A stretch of DNA of 64,000 nt from assembly GCF_003260275.1 (NCBI RefSeq), contig NZ_QJHB01000004.1, forward strand, positions 62,001 through 126,000, read 5' to 3'. This DNA comes from Homoserinimonas sp. OAct 916. Lineage in GTDB: Bacteria > Actinomycetota > Actinomycetes > Actinomycetales > Microbacteriaceae. Both the position numbers and the translations under genes were made by a program. Under the pieces are notes generated by a model, which saw nothing but the letters and a program-made list of their open reading frames with translations, was not told where the DNA came from and made no database searches. The stretch's first letter is position 1, and every line of letters starts with the position of its first letter. Shown here in pieces: positions 8,386 to 16,802 of the stretch.

Positions 8386-11016
8386 TTACTTCACCTCTCT
8401 CAAGACACCAAGTGCCTCAAGTATCTCAACGCTCAGCGGAAGTTGGACTTGCGTCCCTCCGCCAACGTCGCCAAATCCAGGAGCAATCTGCCCCGACTGC
8501 GGAAGATCATCCCAGGAGAAGTAACCGAGATCGATCAGTCCGTCGATCTGAGACCGCACCTGAGCGTTGGTGGACTGATCGTAATATGCCCTGAGGTCGC
8601 TGAAGTCGCCGACCACCTCGTACTGGTGGTACTGCGCGGCATCCTCCACATACGGCAATGATCGTTGGTCGTACGAATATGGGACGCCATCCTCGACTGG
8701 CGACGTGAACCGACCATTTGGCGGGCCATACCGGTCGATGACCTCACCGACCCCCGGAACATAGGGCTCCTTGATCGCATTACCGGCTTCATCCAGAACA
8801 TAACCACCTTGCGGCACTTCACTCCAATTGATCGTACCCTCCGGCGTCAAGACACCAATATCTTTCGGGATCTGGACATCTTCTGGCCACACTCCCGTCT
8901 CGGCAAATGTCGCGGCGCCAGAAGCGTCTGCGTTCTCGAGATACAACTGCAGCTGATCGGGCGTCAGCGAACTCTGGTCGATGACGTTGCTCAGGTCTCG
9001 TCCGGAAGAATCAATAATATGTTCCGGACGCGCGGCAACATTTTCGGATGAGCCTCCAGTCTCGGCTCGATCGGCGGGCGCTTCATTGGGTAGCGCCGCA
9101 TCCGAATTCCCTGGTCCATCTGAACCCGAAACGTCATTCCCGCCTGCGCCGCTGTCACCCTGGCCCGCTCCGCCGGAGCTTTCATCGCCGAGCCGTGTTC
9201 CGCCACCGTCGGCATTCGGCCCGCCATCTCCGCGCGTGCCACCACCCTCGGGATGACCGGTCGCTGGCCGGTCGAGCACATCCGTGCCACCGCCCCTGCC
9301 CGAAGCCGGCCCGTCTGCGTTGGCCGCCGGTTCACGCACTGCTGGGGTGTCCGCACCAGGCTTGACCGGGGCCTCCACTGTGGACTCGGCGCCCACCTTC
9401 ACGGGCTCTCGCACGGCGGGGGCATCCGTTTCGACCTTCACCGGTTCACGCACGGCTGGGGCCTCCGCCGGTCGCGGTTCGGGTGCACCCACGTTGTCTG
9501 CACCCTGCTTGACGCTGTTGGATGCCGCATCGTCGACCATATTGCCGCCGACACTGCCGCCGGTCGTGTTGCTGCCCGTAGCAGTGCTGCCGAGGTTGCC
9601 GCCGTCAGGGGCGCTGTGCGCGGTGCCTGCCCCCGAGGGCCCGGTGGTGGACGCGCCGTCGGGCGACCAGTCCAGCTTGCCGACGCCCGCGTCGGGAATG
9701 TCGATCTTCGCCCCGGTCGAACCCAGGCCGTCGAGATCAAGGCTCTTCAGGCCCTTCAAGGCGTCGAGAATCGGCGGCCCAGCGAACTTCACCGTTTTGA
9801 GGCCGCCCTTGACCGCCCACGCAGCTGGGTCAATGAACTCGGCCACTTTGGCGGCAGTGGACAGGATCTTGCCCGCACCGGCCGCGGTCTTTGCCCCGGA
9901 GACCGCTGCGCCGGCCGGAATGAAGATGGTTCCGATGTTGAAGATGCTGGTGCCCAAGGCCTTGCCCGGGTTGTCTTCCCAATCGTCCCAGGCGACGACG
10001 CCCTTCAACGTATTGACGACAGCCTCTTGGCCACCCTTGAGGAAGTCGCCGACCGGGCCGGGAATGAACGAGGCGGCGAATCCGACGGGAGATGTCGCGA
10101 CCAGGCCGACAGCGAGCATGCCGAGGCCGCCCCACGCCTGACCGTAGGTCTCGCCAGAAAAGAAATCCCCGGTCTGCGGGTTGTAGCCGAGTGCCAAGCT
10201 TCCGAGACCGGTGACGGTTCCCCAGACACCGCCCACGGCGATGCCCTCCCAGAGCACGTCTCTGAAGACGAATTTGACGGATGCCTCGCCGCACCCCTCT
10301 TTGCGTTCCACCGCCGAGCCCCAGGGCATGTCGGTGCCCTCGGGGATCTCGGCGATGCCATAACCGTTCGCGTCGTTCTCACCGGTCGCCGCATGGAGCG
10401 GCGCCGCACCGTACAGCCCGCGGATCGCGTTGGCGCAGGTGCGCTCGGCCTCCCACAGTCGGACCTGTTGCGCATTCACCTGGGCGATGAGGTCATTGTT
10501 GCGGTCGACCGCGCCCTGGTCCTCGTTCCACGCCTTGTGCTCGTCGCGGTACTGCGGGGTGGCGGCTGCGCTCGTCTTCTGGCTGGCCCCGTAACCGTTG
10601 TATGCGCCGTTGTACGTCGGCGCCGTGCCGTAGAGGCCGGTGGGAACGGGAACCCGCACGGTCACACCGTGGGCAACGGTGGTGTTCACAAACGTTTCGG
10701 CCTGCAGCTTCAACGACTTCAGCTCGGCCACGATCGGCCGCACCTCTTCGGCGAAGTTCTTCAACGCGCCCGCAACGATGTCCAACTGGTCGCCGAGCCC
10801 AGTCGTACTCGAACCGACCGGAGTCATCACGTTGAACAGCCGTTGCGCCTCCGGGGCTTCGTACACCGCGGACAGTCCCTGCCACGCGGTGACAACCTCG
10901 GCGCCGTTGTCCCGCACACCTTGCGCCGCTTTGGTGATGATGCTCGCCTGCGCGATGATCGTATCCGGGTGAATGTCACCGCCGGGAATCTCCGACGGAT
11001 TGATCGCGCCGCTCAT
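8386..11016 (-). CDS. Polymorphic toxin: WXG100-like head, C-terminal TNT NAD+ glycohydrolase domain
   Basis: The 876-residue protein has a helical WXG100-like N-terminal region (about 1-120, no signal peptide), a middle region with Gly-rich hydrophobic stretches (about 255-330), a long Pro/Ala/Gly linker with repeated AVREP motifs (about 440-660), and a C-terminal domain (about 745-876) matching TNT (tuberculosis necrotizing toxin, DUF4237). Matching features are GGYVLDEAGN, then IDRYGPPNGRF, SYDQRSLPY, YHQYEVV and GFGDVGGGTQVQ, the last resembling the catalytic Gly/Gln segment of CpnT. TNT domains hydrolyse NAD+ and NADP+. The gene overlaps the upstream small gene by ATGA and precedes two immunity-like genes. 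Export by the adjacent type VII machinery into competitors or hosts is inferred. Confidence 0.85.
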   Translation of the reverse strand: MSGAINPSEIPGGDIHPDTIIAQASIITKAAQGVRDNGAEVVTAWQGLSAVYEAPEAQRLFNVMTPVGSSTTGLGDQLDIVAGALKNFAEEVRPIVAELKSLKLQAETFVNTTVAHGVTVRVPVPTGLYGTAPTYNGAYNGYGASQKTSAAATPQYRDEHKAWNEDQGAVDRNNDLIAQVNAQQVRLWEAERTCANAIRGLYGAAPLHAATGENDANGYGIAEIPEGTDMPWGSAVERKEGCGEASVKFVFRDVLWEGIAVGGVWGTVTGLGSLALGYNPQTGDFFSGETYGQAWGGLGMLAVGLVATSPVGFAASFIPGPVGDFLKGGQEAVVNTLKGVVAWDDWEDNPGKALGTSIFNIGTIFIPAGAAVSGAKTAAGAGKILSTAAKVAEFIDPAAWAVKGGLKTVKFAGPPILDALKGLKSLDLDGLGSTGAKIDIPDAGVGKLDWSPDGASTTGPSGAGTAHSAPDGGNLGSTATGSNTTGGSVGGNMVDDAASNSVKQGADNVGAPEPRPAEAPAVREPVKVETDAPAVREPVKVGAESTVEAPVKPGADTPAVREPAANADGPASGRGGGTDVLDRPATGHPEGGGTRGDGGPNADGGGTRLGDESSGGAGQGDSGAGGNDVSGSDGPGNSDAALPNEAPADRAETGGSSENVAARPEHIIDSSGRDLSNVIDQSSLTPDQLQLYLENADASGAATFAETGVWPEDVQIPKDIGVLTPEGTINWSEVPQGGYVLDEAGNAIKEPYVPGVGEVIDRYGPPNGRFTSPVEDGVPYSYDQRSLPYVEDAAQYHQYEVVGDFSDLRAYYDQSTNAQVRSQIDGLIDLGYFSWDDLPQSGQIAPGFGDVGGGTQVQLPLSVEILEALGVLREVK

Positions 11017-11366
11017 CGGGGCATCATCGGGTACTGGTTGAACTCGTTCGGGGACACCAGGATGATCTGTTCACGCTGGGCCGTGGCCGCCATCTCCAGG
11101 TCACCTTGAACATAGGCCTCGGTGGCGCCGGATGCCCCCGTGATCGATGCGGAAATGCGCGCGCTCACGCCCTCGAGCTGCGGTGAGGCCACCTCGGAGA
11201 AGTAGCCCTGCACCGCGTCACCGATCGCAGGCGAGTTCGTTGCCGTCACGGCAGCCGTCATGGCATCGGACAGCGGCTCCAACGCCGCGCCCATCGCCTC
11301 CGCCTTGGTGTTGACGCTCGTGAGAACGTCTAACACTCCCTGCGGTTGAATCTTCCAGCCCGCCAC
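11013..11366 (-). CDS. Small WXG100-like type VII partner (DUF6507-like)
   Basis: The 117-residue, mostly helical protein starts MAGWKIQPQGVLDVL, which resembles the DUF6507 family seen beside type VII toxins. It has no signal peptide or membrane helix. A GTG start at 11366 is preceded by GGGGGAG. Its stop overlaps the toxin start (ATGA), as expected for a small partner or chaperone made with the toxin. In LXG/WXG toxin loci such proteins bind the helical N-terminal toxin domain for export. The family name is from memory; the helical partner role is inferred from position. Confidence 0.7.
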   Translation of the reverse strand: MAGWKIQPQGVLDVLTSVNTKAEAMGAALEPLSDAMTAAVTATNSPAIGDAVQGYFSEVASPQLEGVSARISASITGASGATEAYVQGDLEMAATAQREQIILVSPNEFNQYPMMPR

Positions 11367-11385
11367 AACACTCCCCCTAGAAGAC

Positions 11386-11703
11386 TCAGCCGATGGCTTC
11401 GACGGCCGACTTCGCCCGCTTCAATGCATCCTGGGCGGTCTCATCGTTCTTCTCCAACGCCGTGCGCAGCGTGGAGATGATCGCCTTCACCTCGGAGCCG
11501 GCACGCTTCCAGCGGTCCTCCTTGGCACGGTACTCATCGGAGACACCGTCGGCCTGGTAGTCAGACATCGCGGTGTTGACGTCTTTGTTGCGCTGCTCGA
11601 TCAACGACTCCAACTGGGATGCGATGCGGTTGAAGTTGTCCTGTGCGTTCTGTGAGGCCGAGACGTCATAATCGCGGCGGTCAACCTGGTTTCCTGAAGC
11701 CAT
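11386..11703 (-). CDS. ESAT-6-like small helical protein
   Basis: The 105-residue protein is rich in Asp, Lys, Ala and Gln and predicted to form two helices: NRIASQLESLIEQRNKDVNTA and DRWKRAGSEVKAIISTLRTAL. A Trp in the turn region (EDRWKRAG) stands near the place of the WXG motif but without a strict WXG. The size and layout match the pore-forming ESAT-6 family annotated in actinobacterial type VII loci. A GGGGGAAT ribosome site precedes the ATG. Likely a type VII substrate or toxin partner, secreted without a signal peptide. Confidence 0.75.
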   Translation of the reverse strand: MASGNQVDRRDYDVSASQNAQDNFNRIASQLESLIEQRNKDVNTAMSDYQADGVSDEYRAKEDRWKRAGSEVKAIISTLRTALEKNDETAQDALKRAKSAVEAIG

Positions 11704-11715
11704 ACCTATTCCCCC

Positions 11716-12051
11716 TTATGCCTTGCCGCCGAAGCGTGCGGAATCGAACGATGACCCCGCCTCAGCCGACTTCGTCTGGTCGGCGATCGACTGATCACCT
11801 TCGATGAATGATTTGTCCATGCCGGAGACACCCATCAGGACCGCGTTCAACGCGCCCTTCAACTCAGCGGCGATCTCGTCGGTGCGACCCTTGAAGTTGT
11901 CGAACGCCGCACGCCCGGCACCCTGGAAGCGTCCCTCAAGCGGCTCCGCCGCCTGGCCCAACTGCTTCACCAGGTTACTGAGGTCATCACCGGCCGTCGA
12001 CGTGGTCTTCGTCAACGTGGTGAGTGTGCCAGATCCCATTGCAAATTTCAT
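11716..12051 (-). CDS. WXG100 family secretion substrate
   Basis: The 111-residue protein starts MKFAMGSGTLTTLTKTTS and has two helices flanking FQGAGRAAF, an F-x-G version of the WXG turn. The C-terminal tail is flexible (AGSSFDSARFGGKA). The frame is open upstream to 12252, but that extension is Cys/Arg-rich and non-coding in character; the ATG at 12051 has GGGAAGG eight bases upstream. It is the first gene of the minus-strand substrate operon (WXG100, ESAT-6-like, DUF6507-like, toxin, immunity) and is divergent from the secretion machinery. Confidence 0.8.
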   Translation of the reverse strand: MKFAMGSGTLTTLTKTTSTAGDDLSNLVKQLGQAAEPLEGRFQGAGRAAFDNFKGRTDEIAAELKGALNAVLMGVSGMDKSFIEGDQSIADQTKSAEAGSSFDSARFGGKA

Positions 12052-12299
12052 ATCCCCGACCTTCCCGAATTCTGTACCCGCGACCGGCACTGCCGCCACG
12101 TCTAAGCGCCCAAGCCTACACACCCCCGTACGGGTGACACCACCCCAAACCACACAAAAGGCCAGCCTGCACCGGAAATCCACAGGCGACCGGACGGACC
12201 GTGCCCGTGCGACCGATATCCTCGAACAACGCCTGTGACAGCATTCATTCATTCATGGGTACACACGCTGTGACGAAGCGCCTACGAGACGGGAGTGGT
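12052..12299. promoter_or_regulatory. Divergent control region of the type VII locus
   Basis: This 248-base region separates the substrate operon (minus) from the machinery operon (plus). It holds a 10-bp palindrome CCCGTACGGG at 12125-12134 within a longer imperfect one, and four ATTC repeats at 12242-12256. Promoters for both operons must lie here, but no clear -35/-10 pair was found. Confidence 0.4.
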
Positions 12300-13220
12300 A
12301 TGTCGGCAACCGTGGCCGGTGGCCTGCTGATGAACTGCTGGCCGGCCCGAGTGGGTGAGAGGCGCGCCGCCCTCGCGATCGACGCGGGTGTGCCTGTTCT
12401 GGCCGTCATCGTTGCGCTCGGGCTTCTTCTGGTTCCCACTGCCGGGGCCGAGTCGACTCGCACCCTTGTCGCCGTCGGCCTGGTGATCCTCGCCGCCGGC
12501 TGGCTGATTGGCTTCGTCTGGATGCTCGGGAGCCACGGTCGCAGCGTCGGACGACTCCTCATGCGTCTTCGCACGGTGGATTCGCAGACCGCTTCTGCCG
12601 TCTCCGTTGCGTCGCTTCTGCGTTCGCTGAGCACCGCCTCGTGGCCCGGGGGAACAACGACGTTCAACCTGAAACGCGGCCGCGACCCCCACTCACCCGC
12701 CTTTCTCTCCCTGCCGGCAGATCATCTTCACCCAGACGTTCCGGCAGAGGAGGCGCCCCCCACCGCTGAATCTCGAACGATTCCTGAGCCCGGCAGCGGG
12801 CAGCGGACCGACATGCCGCAGCGACGCGGCCGACGCGCCGACACCGCCGGTGACGGCGTGACACTCGTCTTCGACTCCGGACAACGAGTAGATCTCACCC
12901 AGTCGCTGCTGGTGGGGCGCAACCCGCAGCCGACGATGCTCGCAACGGCGGGAGCCTCCAACGACGACGAGGACACCCCCGTTTTCGCCTGGCCCGATCT
13001 CTCTCGAACCCTCTCGAAGACGCACGCCCTGCTCGAGTGGGACGGCCGACACCTGTGGGTCACCGACTTGGGCTCCACGAACGGCACAACACTGGTTGGT
13101 GAGGACGCAGGCGTCACCACGCTCGTGCCCCAGGTGCGCACCCGGGTTCCGGGCGGCAGCCGGGTGGTCTCGGGCGACCGGGCGATGAGCTTCGAGATCC
13201 GTAAACTGGTGGCCTCATGA
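12300..13220 (+). CDS. RDD-FHA fusion membrane protein
   Basis: The 306-residue protein has an N-terminal RDD-like membrane domain (about 1-115): RVGERRAALAIDAG, two hydrophobic helices, then GRSVGRLLMRLRTVD. A disordered Pro-rich linker (about 120-190) precedes a C-terminal FHA domain (about 190-303), with LLVGRNP, SRTLSKTHALLEW and LGSTNGT, the residues that bind phosphothreonine. It probably reads Thr phosphorylation at the membrane near the secretion channel. The ATG at 12300 has GGGAG upstream; an in-frame ATG at 12255 lacks a ribosome site. It overlaps the next gene by ATGA. Confidence 0.82.
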   Translation: MSATVAGGLLMNCWPARVGERRAALAIDAGVPVLAVIVALGLLLVPTAGAESTRTLVAVGLVILAAGWLIGFVWMLGSHGRSVGRLLMRLRTVDSQTASAVSVASLLRSLSTASWPGGTTTFNLKRGRDPHSPAFLSLPADHLHPDVPAEEAPPTAESRTIPEPGSGQRTDMPQRRGRRADTAGDGVTLVFDSGQRVDLTQSLLVGRNPQPTMLATAGASNDDEDTPVFAWPDLSRTLSKTHALLEWDGRHLWVTDLGSTNGTTLVGEDAGVTTLVPQVRTRVPGGSRVVSGDRAMSFEIRKLVAS

Positions 13221-14335
13221 ACGAAACCAGCTCCGAGGCGACCGGCATCCGCCACCCTCTCATTGACAGCGTGCACGTCGGCTGGGTGCACACCGAGTCC
13301 CGGGCCCCCGTCATCCACCTCAGCGAGGGCCGCGCAGACCTGTTCAGCCAGGCGGCCGCGAACGGACTGCGGGTCATACTGGTGACCGATGAGCTGTCGG
13401 CCCTCACCGAGCCCTACTACCAGGCGATGACCGGAAACCGCGGGTCGTGGGTGGTACGCGCCCAGGACGGCTCGCTGCGCAACGGCGTCTCGGGTGCCCG
13501 GCTCGAGCACGTCGCCGAGGCTCTCGACTCCCATCTGATCGCCAACACCGATGATGTCGCCGTTGCCTTCCTGCGCCCTCAGCCCATCGACCAACTCGAG
13601 CTGATCATCACCGCGTCCGTGCGCCACAAGGCGCTCTCCACCACCGTGCTCGGCGGCGCTCTCGAATCGCTGAGCACAGTGCTGCGCGGCACGCCACCGT
13701 CCGGCTGGGACGTGCACGAGCCCATCAGCGGGGCGTGGGACCGCCAGGCCTTGACGGAGTATGCGCGTGGCCGCATGCCCGCCGAAACATTTCTCCTGGC
13801 CAACGACCCTGACGGCCCGCCCCTGATCGCCACCATTCTGGCGCAGCGAAGCACACACGGGGTCGAGGAGACGACGAAGGCGTTCATCGGAATGGGAATA
13901 CCCGGCTCAGAGGGCGTGCGCACCGCCGCCGAGAGAACGTTGGAGGCCTTCGCGCAACTCGCGGCGCCCACAACATCCGGAATGCCGCTGATCGCCTTCG
14001 CGCTGGCGCGCCCGGGCTCGGTGCGACAACTGCATTCCCCGGTTCTGCCCATTCCCCCGGTGCCGTTGGCGTTGCTGATCGGGCCACCCGGAGTGAAAGC
14101 ACTCGGCCTCGATGCGGCCCGCTACCGGCGTGACTTCGACGCGATCGTCGTCGGTCGGCCCCGCATCCCCGGCCTGCTCTTCCCCCTCGGCGACCTCGAC
14201 GGCCGCGGCTGGGAAACACTCGATGCACTGCTCGCCAGCTTCGACCAGACAAAGATGAACGCACTCCTCGGCGAGAATGAGAGCCTTTTCGCCGGTCTCG
14301 ACACCAGAAAGAGCGACCGTGCCCCACAACCATGA
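13217..14335 (+). CDS. DUF6177-like type VII secretion cluster protein
   Basis: The 372-residue protein has no signal peptide or clear membrane segment. Its layout and motifs match the DUF6177 family, which occurs almost only in actinobacterial type VII clusters and has no known biochemical function. N-terminal half: HVGWVHTESRAPVIHL. C-terminal half: RYRRDFDAIVVGRPRIPG and WETLDALLASFD. It starts with ATGA overlap to the RDD-FHA gene and ends overlapping the next small gene. A cytoplasmic helper or EspG-like chaperone role is possible but only a guess from position. Confidence 0.65.
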   Translation: MNETSSEATGIRHPLIDSVHVGWVHTESRAPVIHLSEGRADLFSQAAANGLRVILVTDELSALTEPYYQAMTGNRGSWVVRAQDGSLRNGVSGARLEHVAEALDSHLIANTDDVAVAFLRPQPIDQLELIITASVRHKALSTTVLGGALESLSTVLRGTPPSGWDVHEPISGAWDRQALTEYARGRMPAETFLLANDPDGPPLIATILAQRSTHGVEETTKAFIGMGIPGSEGVRTAAERTLEAFAQLAAPTTSGMPLIAFALARPGSVRQLHSPVLPIPPVPLALLIGPPGVKALGLDAARYRRDFDAIVVGRPRIPGLLFPLGDLDGRGWETLDALLASFDQTKMNALLGENESLFAGLDTRKSDRAPQP

Positions 14336-14594
14336 TGTGATCCTTCTCGAATCGGTCAAGGTGCATCGAGCCCGGCTGAGGGGCGCCTTCCTGTTCGGCC
14401 AGCTCCAAGAGCGTCGTACCGCCAACGACAATGTGAAGCGAGTGATCGGTTCGATGGTGCTGGCCGCGGTGATCTGCGCCGGCTGCGTGGGCGGTTCGTT
14501 CGTGATGAAGATCATGGCCGACCAGGCTGCTGCGAAGGCGAAGGCGAACGCAACGGTGCAGATTCTCGATCGAGGATTCGGGGATCTGGCATGA
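14319..14594 (+). CDS. Small single-pass membrane protein, possible minimal EccB
   Basis: The 91-residue protein starts at GTG 14319 (AAAGAG upstream), inside the end of the DUF6177-like gene. An Arg/Lys-rich cytoplasmic helix (VHRARLRGAFLFGQLQERR) is followed by one transmembrane helix (about 50-72) and a short Ala/Lys tail. EccB of ESX systems starts with a similar cytoplasmic helix and single membrane span but continues with a large external domain, absent here. It overlaps eccD by ATGA. It could replace the EccB membrane anchor, but homology cannot be shown by eye. Confidence 0.6.
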   Translation: MPHNHDVILLESVKVHRARLRGAFLFGQLQERRTANDNVKRVIGSMVLAAVICAGCVGGSFVMKIMADQAAAKAKANATVQILDRGFGDLA

Positions 14595-15928
14595 GCGACT
14601 TCACCCGGGTCACCGTGGTGGGCACTGCCCGCAAAGCCGAACTGGTCGTTCCCAGCGACCAGTCGTTGGGCTCCCTCATCCCCCGACTCATGGTGCTGCT
14701 TGATGAACCGGCCGGGCCGGTCTCGCGCCCACTCACCCTGGTGCGGCCCACCGGGGAACAACTCGACCTGGCGCTGTCCACGCAGCAGCAACTCGTCGAA
14801 GACGGCGAACTGCTGCGCATGCTGCGCCAGGATTCCGCACCGCCTCCGCCCGAGGTGTCAGATGTCACCGACGTGGTGGCCGACTCGCTGGCCGAACGCA
14901 CCGACCTCTGGTCGGACAGGCACCGGCAGTGGATGGGAGCGGTGGGAATCGGTGCGAGCACTTTCGCTGCCGGCGCTCTGCTCGTGCTCGCCCCATCGGC
15001 GCTGTCTGAAGCCGGGGTCGCCCTGATCGTTGGCGGCTGGTTCGTGCTGATGCTCGCGGTCGCCACTCTCACCGGCCGCCTCGGGCTGCGCTGGAGCGCC
15101 ATGGCACTGGTGGCGGCCAGCGTGGGGCTTGCGGCACCGCTGGCGATGAGCCTGAGCCTTGTCACCCTGGCTGCGATCTCACCCCTGGTTGCCGGCTGCA
15201 TCGCGGTGGGGCTGGCTTGGCTCGCCCTCGGTATCGGCGTGGGATGGGGGCTACGCATCTCATCGGCGCTCTGGGGTTCTGCGGTTGGTGTGGCCGCTTC
15301 GGCGCTTCCGCTGACCCTGCTCGCCACGGGGGTCTCCGACACCGGAACCTGGGCCATCACGGGCGTGGCCGCAATCGCCGCCTGTGGCCTGCTGCCCTGG
15401 TATGCGATGTCGGCATCCGGGCTGACCGGACTCGACGACGAGGTCTCGGCCGGTTCGCCCCGCCGCCGACGCGACGTGCTCGTCTCGGTCGGTTCGGCCT
15501 ACCAGGGCCTGACCTGGGCGACGGTGGCGGTTGCAGCACCGATCACCGCTGCCGCCATCGTGCTGCTTGCGAGCGGCAACATCTGGGCCCTCTGGCTCGC
15601 GGTCGCGCTCACTCTCGTGACGCTGTTGCGCAGCAGGACCTTCCCCCTCGCCGCCCAGGCGATCGCCCTGTGGTCGGCGGCCGGAATCATCACCCTGGTG
15701 GGAATCGTCTCCTCGGCGGTGGTCGCCGACCAGGTGGCCCCCGTGCTCGTTGCCCTGGTGTCGGTCGCAGTGCTGATCGCGCTCACAGTGGCCGCCCGGC
15801 CCACAGCACACCGGCGGGCATCGCTCAGGCGGCTCGGCAATTTCGTCGAGGCCCTCGCGGTGATCGCTCTGATACCACTGCTCCTGGGCGTTTTCGACAT
15901 CTTCAACCAACTGCTGAACACCTTCTGA
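14591..15928 (+). CDS. eccD: Type VII secretion integral membrane protein EccD
   Basis: The 445-residue protein has an N-terminal ubiquitin-like (YukD) domain (about 1-85), starting MSDFTRVTVVGTARKAELV, then about eleven closely spaced hydrophobic helices (about 115-440). This is the EccD layout; two EccD copies per protomer line the ESX membrane complex. The ATG overlaps the upstream stop (ATGA). It is followed one base later by the MinD-like gene. Length is close to the family norm (440-510). Confidence 0.9.
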   Translation: MSDFTRVTVVGTARKAELVVPSDQSLGSLIPRLMVLLDEPAGPVSRPLTLVRPTGEQLDLALSTQQQLVEDGELLRMLRQDSAPPPPEVSDVTDVVADSLAERTDLWSDRHRQWMGAVGIGASTFAAGALLVLAPSALSEAGVALIVGGWFVLMLAVATLTGRLGLRWSAMALVAASVGLAAPLAMSLSLVTLAAISPLVAGCIAVGLAWLALGIGVGWGLRISSALWGSAVGVAASALPLTLLATGVSDTGTWAITGVAAIAACGLLPWYAMSASGLTGLDDEVSAGSPRRRRDVLVSVGSAYQGLTWATVAVAAPITAAAIVLLASGNIWALWLAVALTLVTLLRSRTFPLAAQAIALWSAAGIITLVGIVSSAVVADQVAPVLVALVSVAVLIALTVAARPTAHRRASLRRLGNFVEALAVIALIPLLLGVFDIFNQLLNTF

Positions 15929-15929
15929 T

Positions 15930-16802
15930 ATGACCGTCACCAACGCACTCCTGTCCACGCCCGGTCGGTCCCTTCCGGCCGGGTTCAGGGCGGGCACCCG
16001 CGAACTCACCGAGTGGGATCGGGAGATCCGCCAGCCGGTGGCCGCGAACAGGCGTGTCAGCCTGGTGCAGGTGGGCCGGGAAAGCGGCCTGTCGACCACC
16101 ACCGCCCTCGTCACCGCTGTACTGTCGCGCCGCAGGAACGGATCGGTTCTTGCTGTCGACGCGTCGAACGGCTCTGTCGGGCTTGCCGAACGGTGCGGCC
16201 TGGCTGACGAGCCACGTGAGACCGCCCCGAGCCGCACCCGGTCGCGCGCCACCACCAGGGCCGACGCCGTCGCGGGACTCTCGTTGACCGCCGAAGGAGC
16301 GCACCTGCTGGGCATCGGCGGCCCCTCGGGCACTCGGAGCACAGATGACGCATCGAAGATGCCGACCGTGCCGGGATGGCTGGGGTCGGCCGGCGTGATC
16401 GCCCGCTTCTTCGACGTGGTCGTCACAGACTGGGGCGGGCGCACCTCACGAGCCGACCTTCAAGCGATCGCCGCGCTCAGCCACGTGGTGTGCGTGGTCG
16501 CCCGCGCAGACCGGGCCGAGGCCGAATACGCGCGAACCCTGCTCACGGCCGTGGCTGGCAGCCCGGAGCGCCCGCACACGCTCCTGGTGCTCATCGACCG
16601 GGACAACACGGCCGGTCGGGTGCCGGCGATCATGGCAGCGTCGACCCCCGTGATCACCATTCCGTTCGACCCCGCCCGGAGCGCCGCGGCCGGCAACGGG
16701 GGCCGTTTGCGCGCCCGCACCCGCAGGGCGGCAATTCGGCTCGCCGCCGAGCTGATGCAGGGCGCTCGGGGCACGGGCACACCCAGACGGGAGACCGCGT
16801 GA
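15930..16802 (+). CDS. MinD/ParA-like ATPase with degenerate P-loop
   Basis: The 290-residue protein has the SIMIBI-type fold pattern: a first strand LVQVGRESGLSTTTALVTAVL, a later VDA.NGSVGLA, a third VVVTDWGG and a VVCVVARADR strand. The deviant Walker A of the family (KGGVGKT) is here GRESGLSTT: both Lys residues are lost, so ATP hydrolysis is doubtful. ParA/MinD-like proteins such as EspI occur in ESX loci, where they may regulate export. GTGA overlap links it to eccC. Confidence 0.72.
   Translation: MTVTNALLSTPGRSLPAGFRAGTRELTEWDREIRQPVAANRRVSLVQVGRESGLSTTTALVTAVLSRRRNGSVLAVDASNGSVGLAERCGLADEPRETAPSRTRSRATTRADAVAGLSLTAEGAHLLGIGGPSGTRSTDDASKMPTVPGWLGSAGVIARFFDVVVTDWGGRTSRADLQAIAALSHVVCVVARADRAEAEYARTLLTAVAGSPERPHTLLVLIDRDNTAGRVPAIMAASTPVITIPFDPARSAAAGNGGRLRARTRRAAIRLAAELMQGARGTGTPRRETA

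Noticed and set aside
16376-16798. Longer eccC start
   Set aside because: It lies inside the MinD-like gene in another frame; the GTG at 16799 has a good ribosome site and GTGA overlap.
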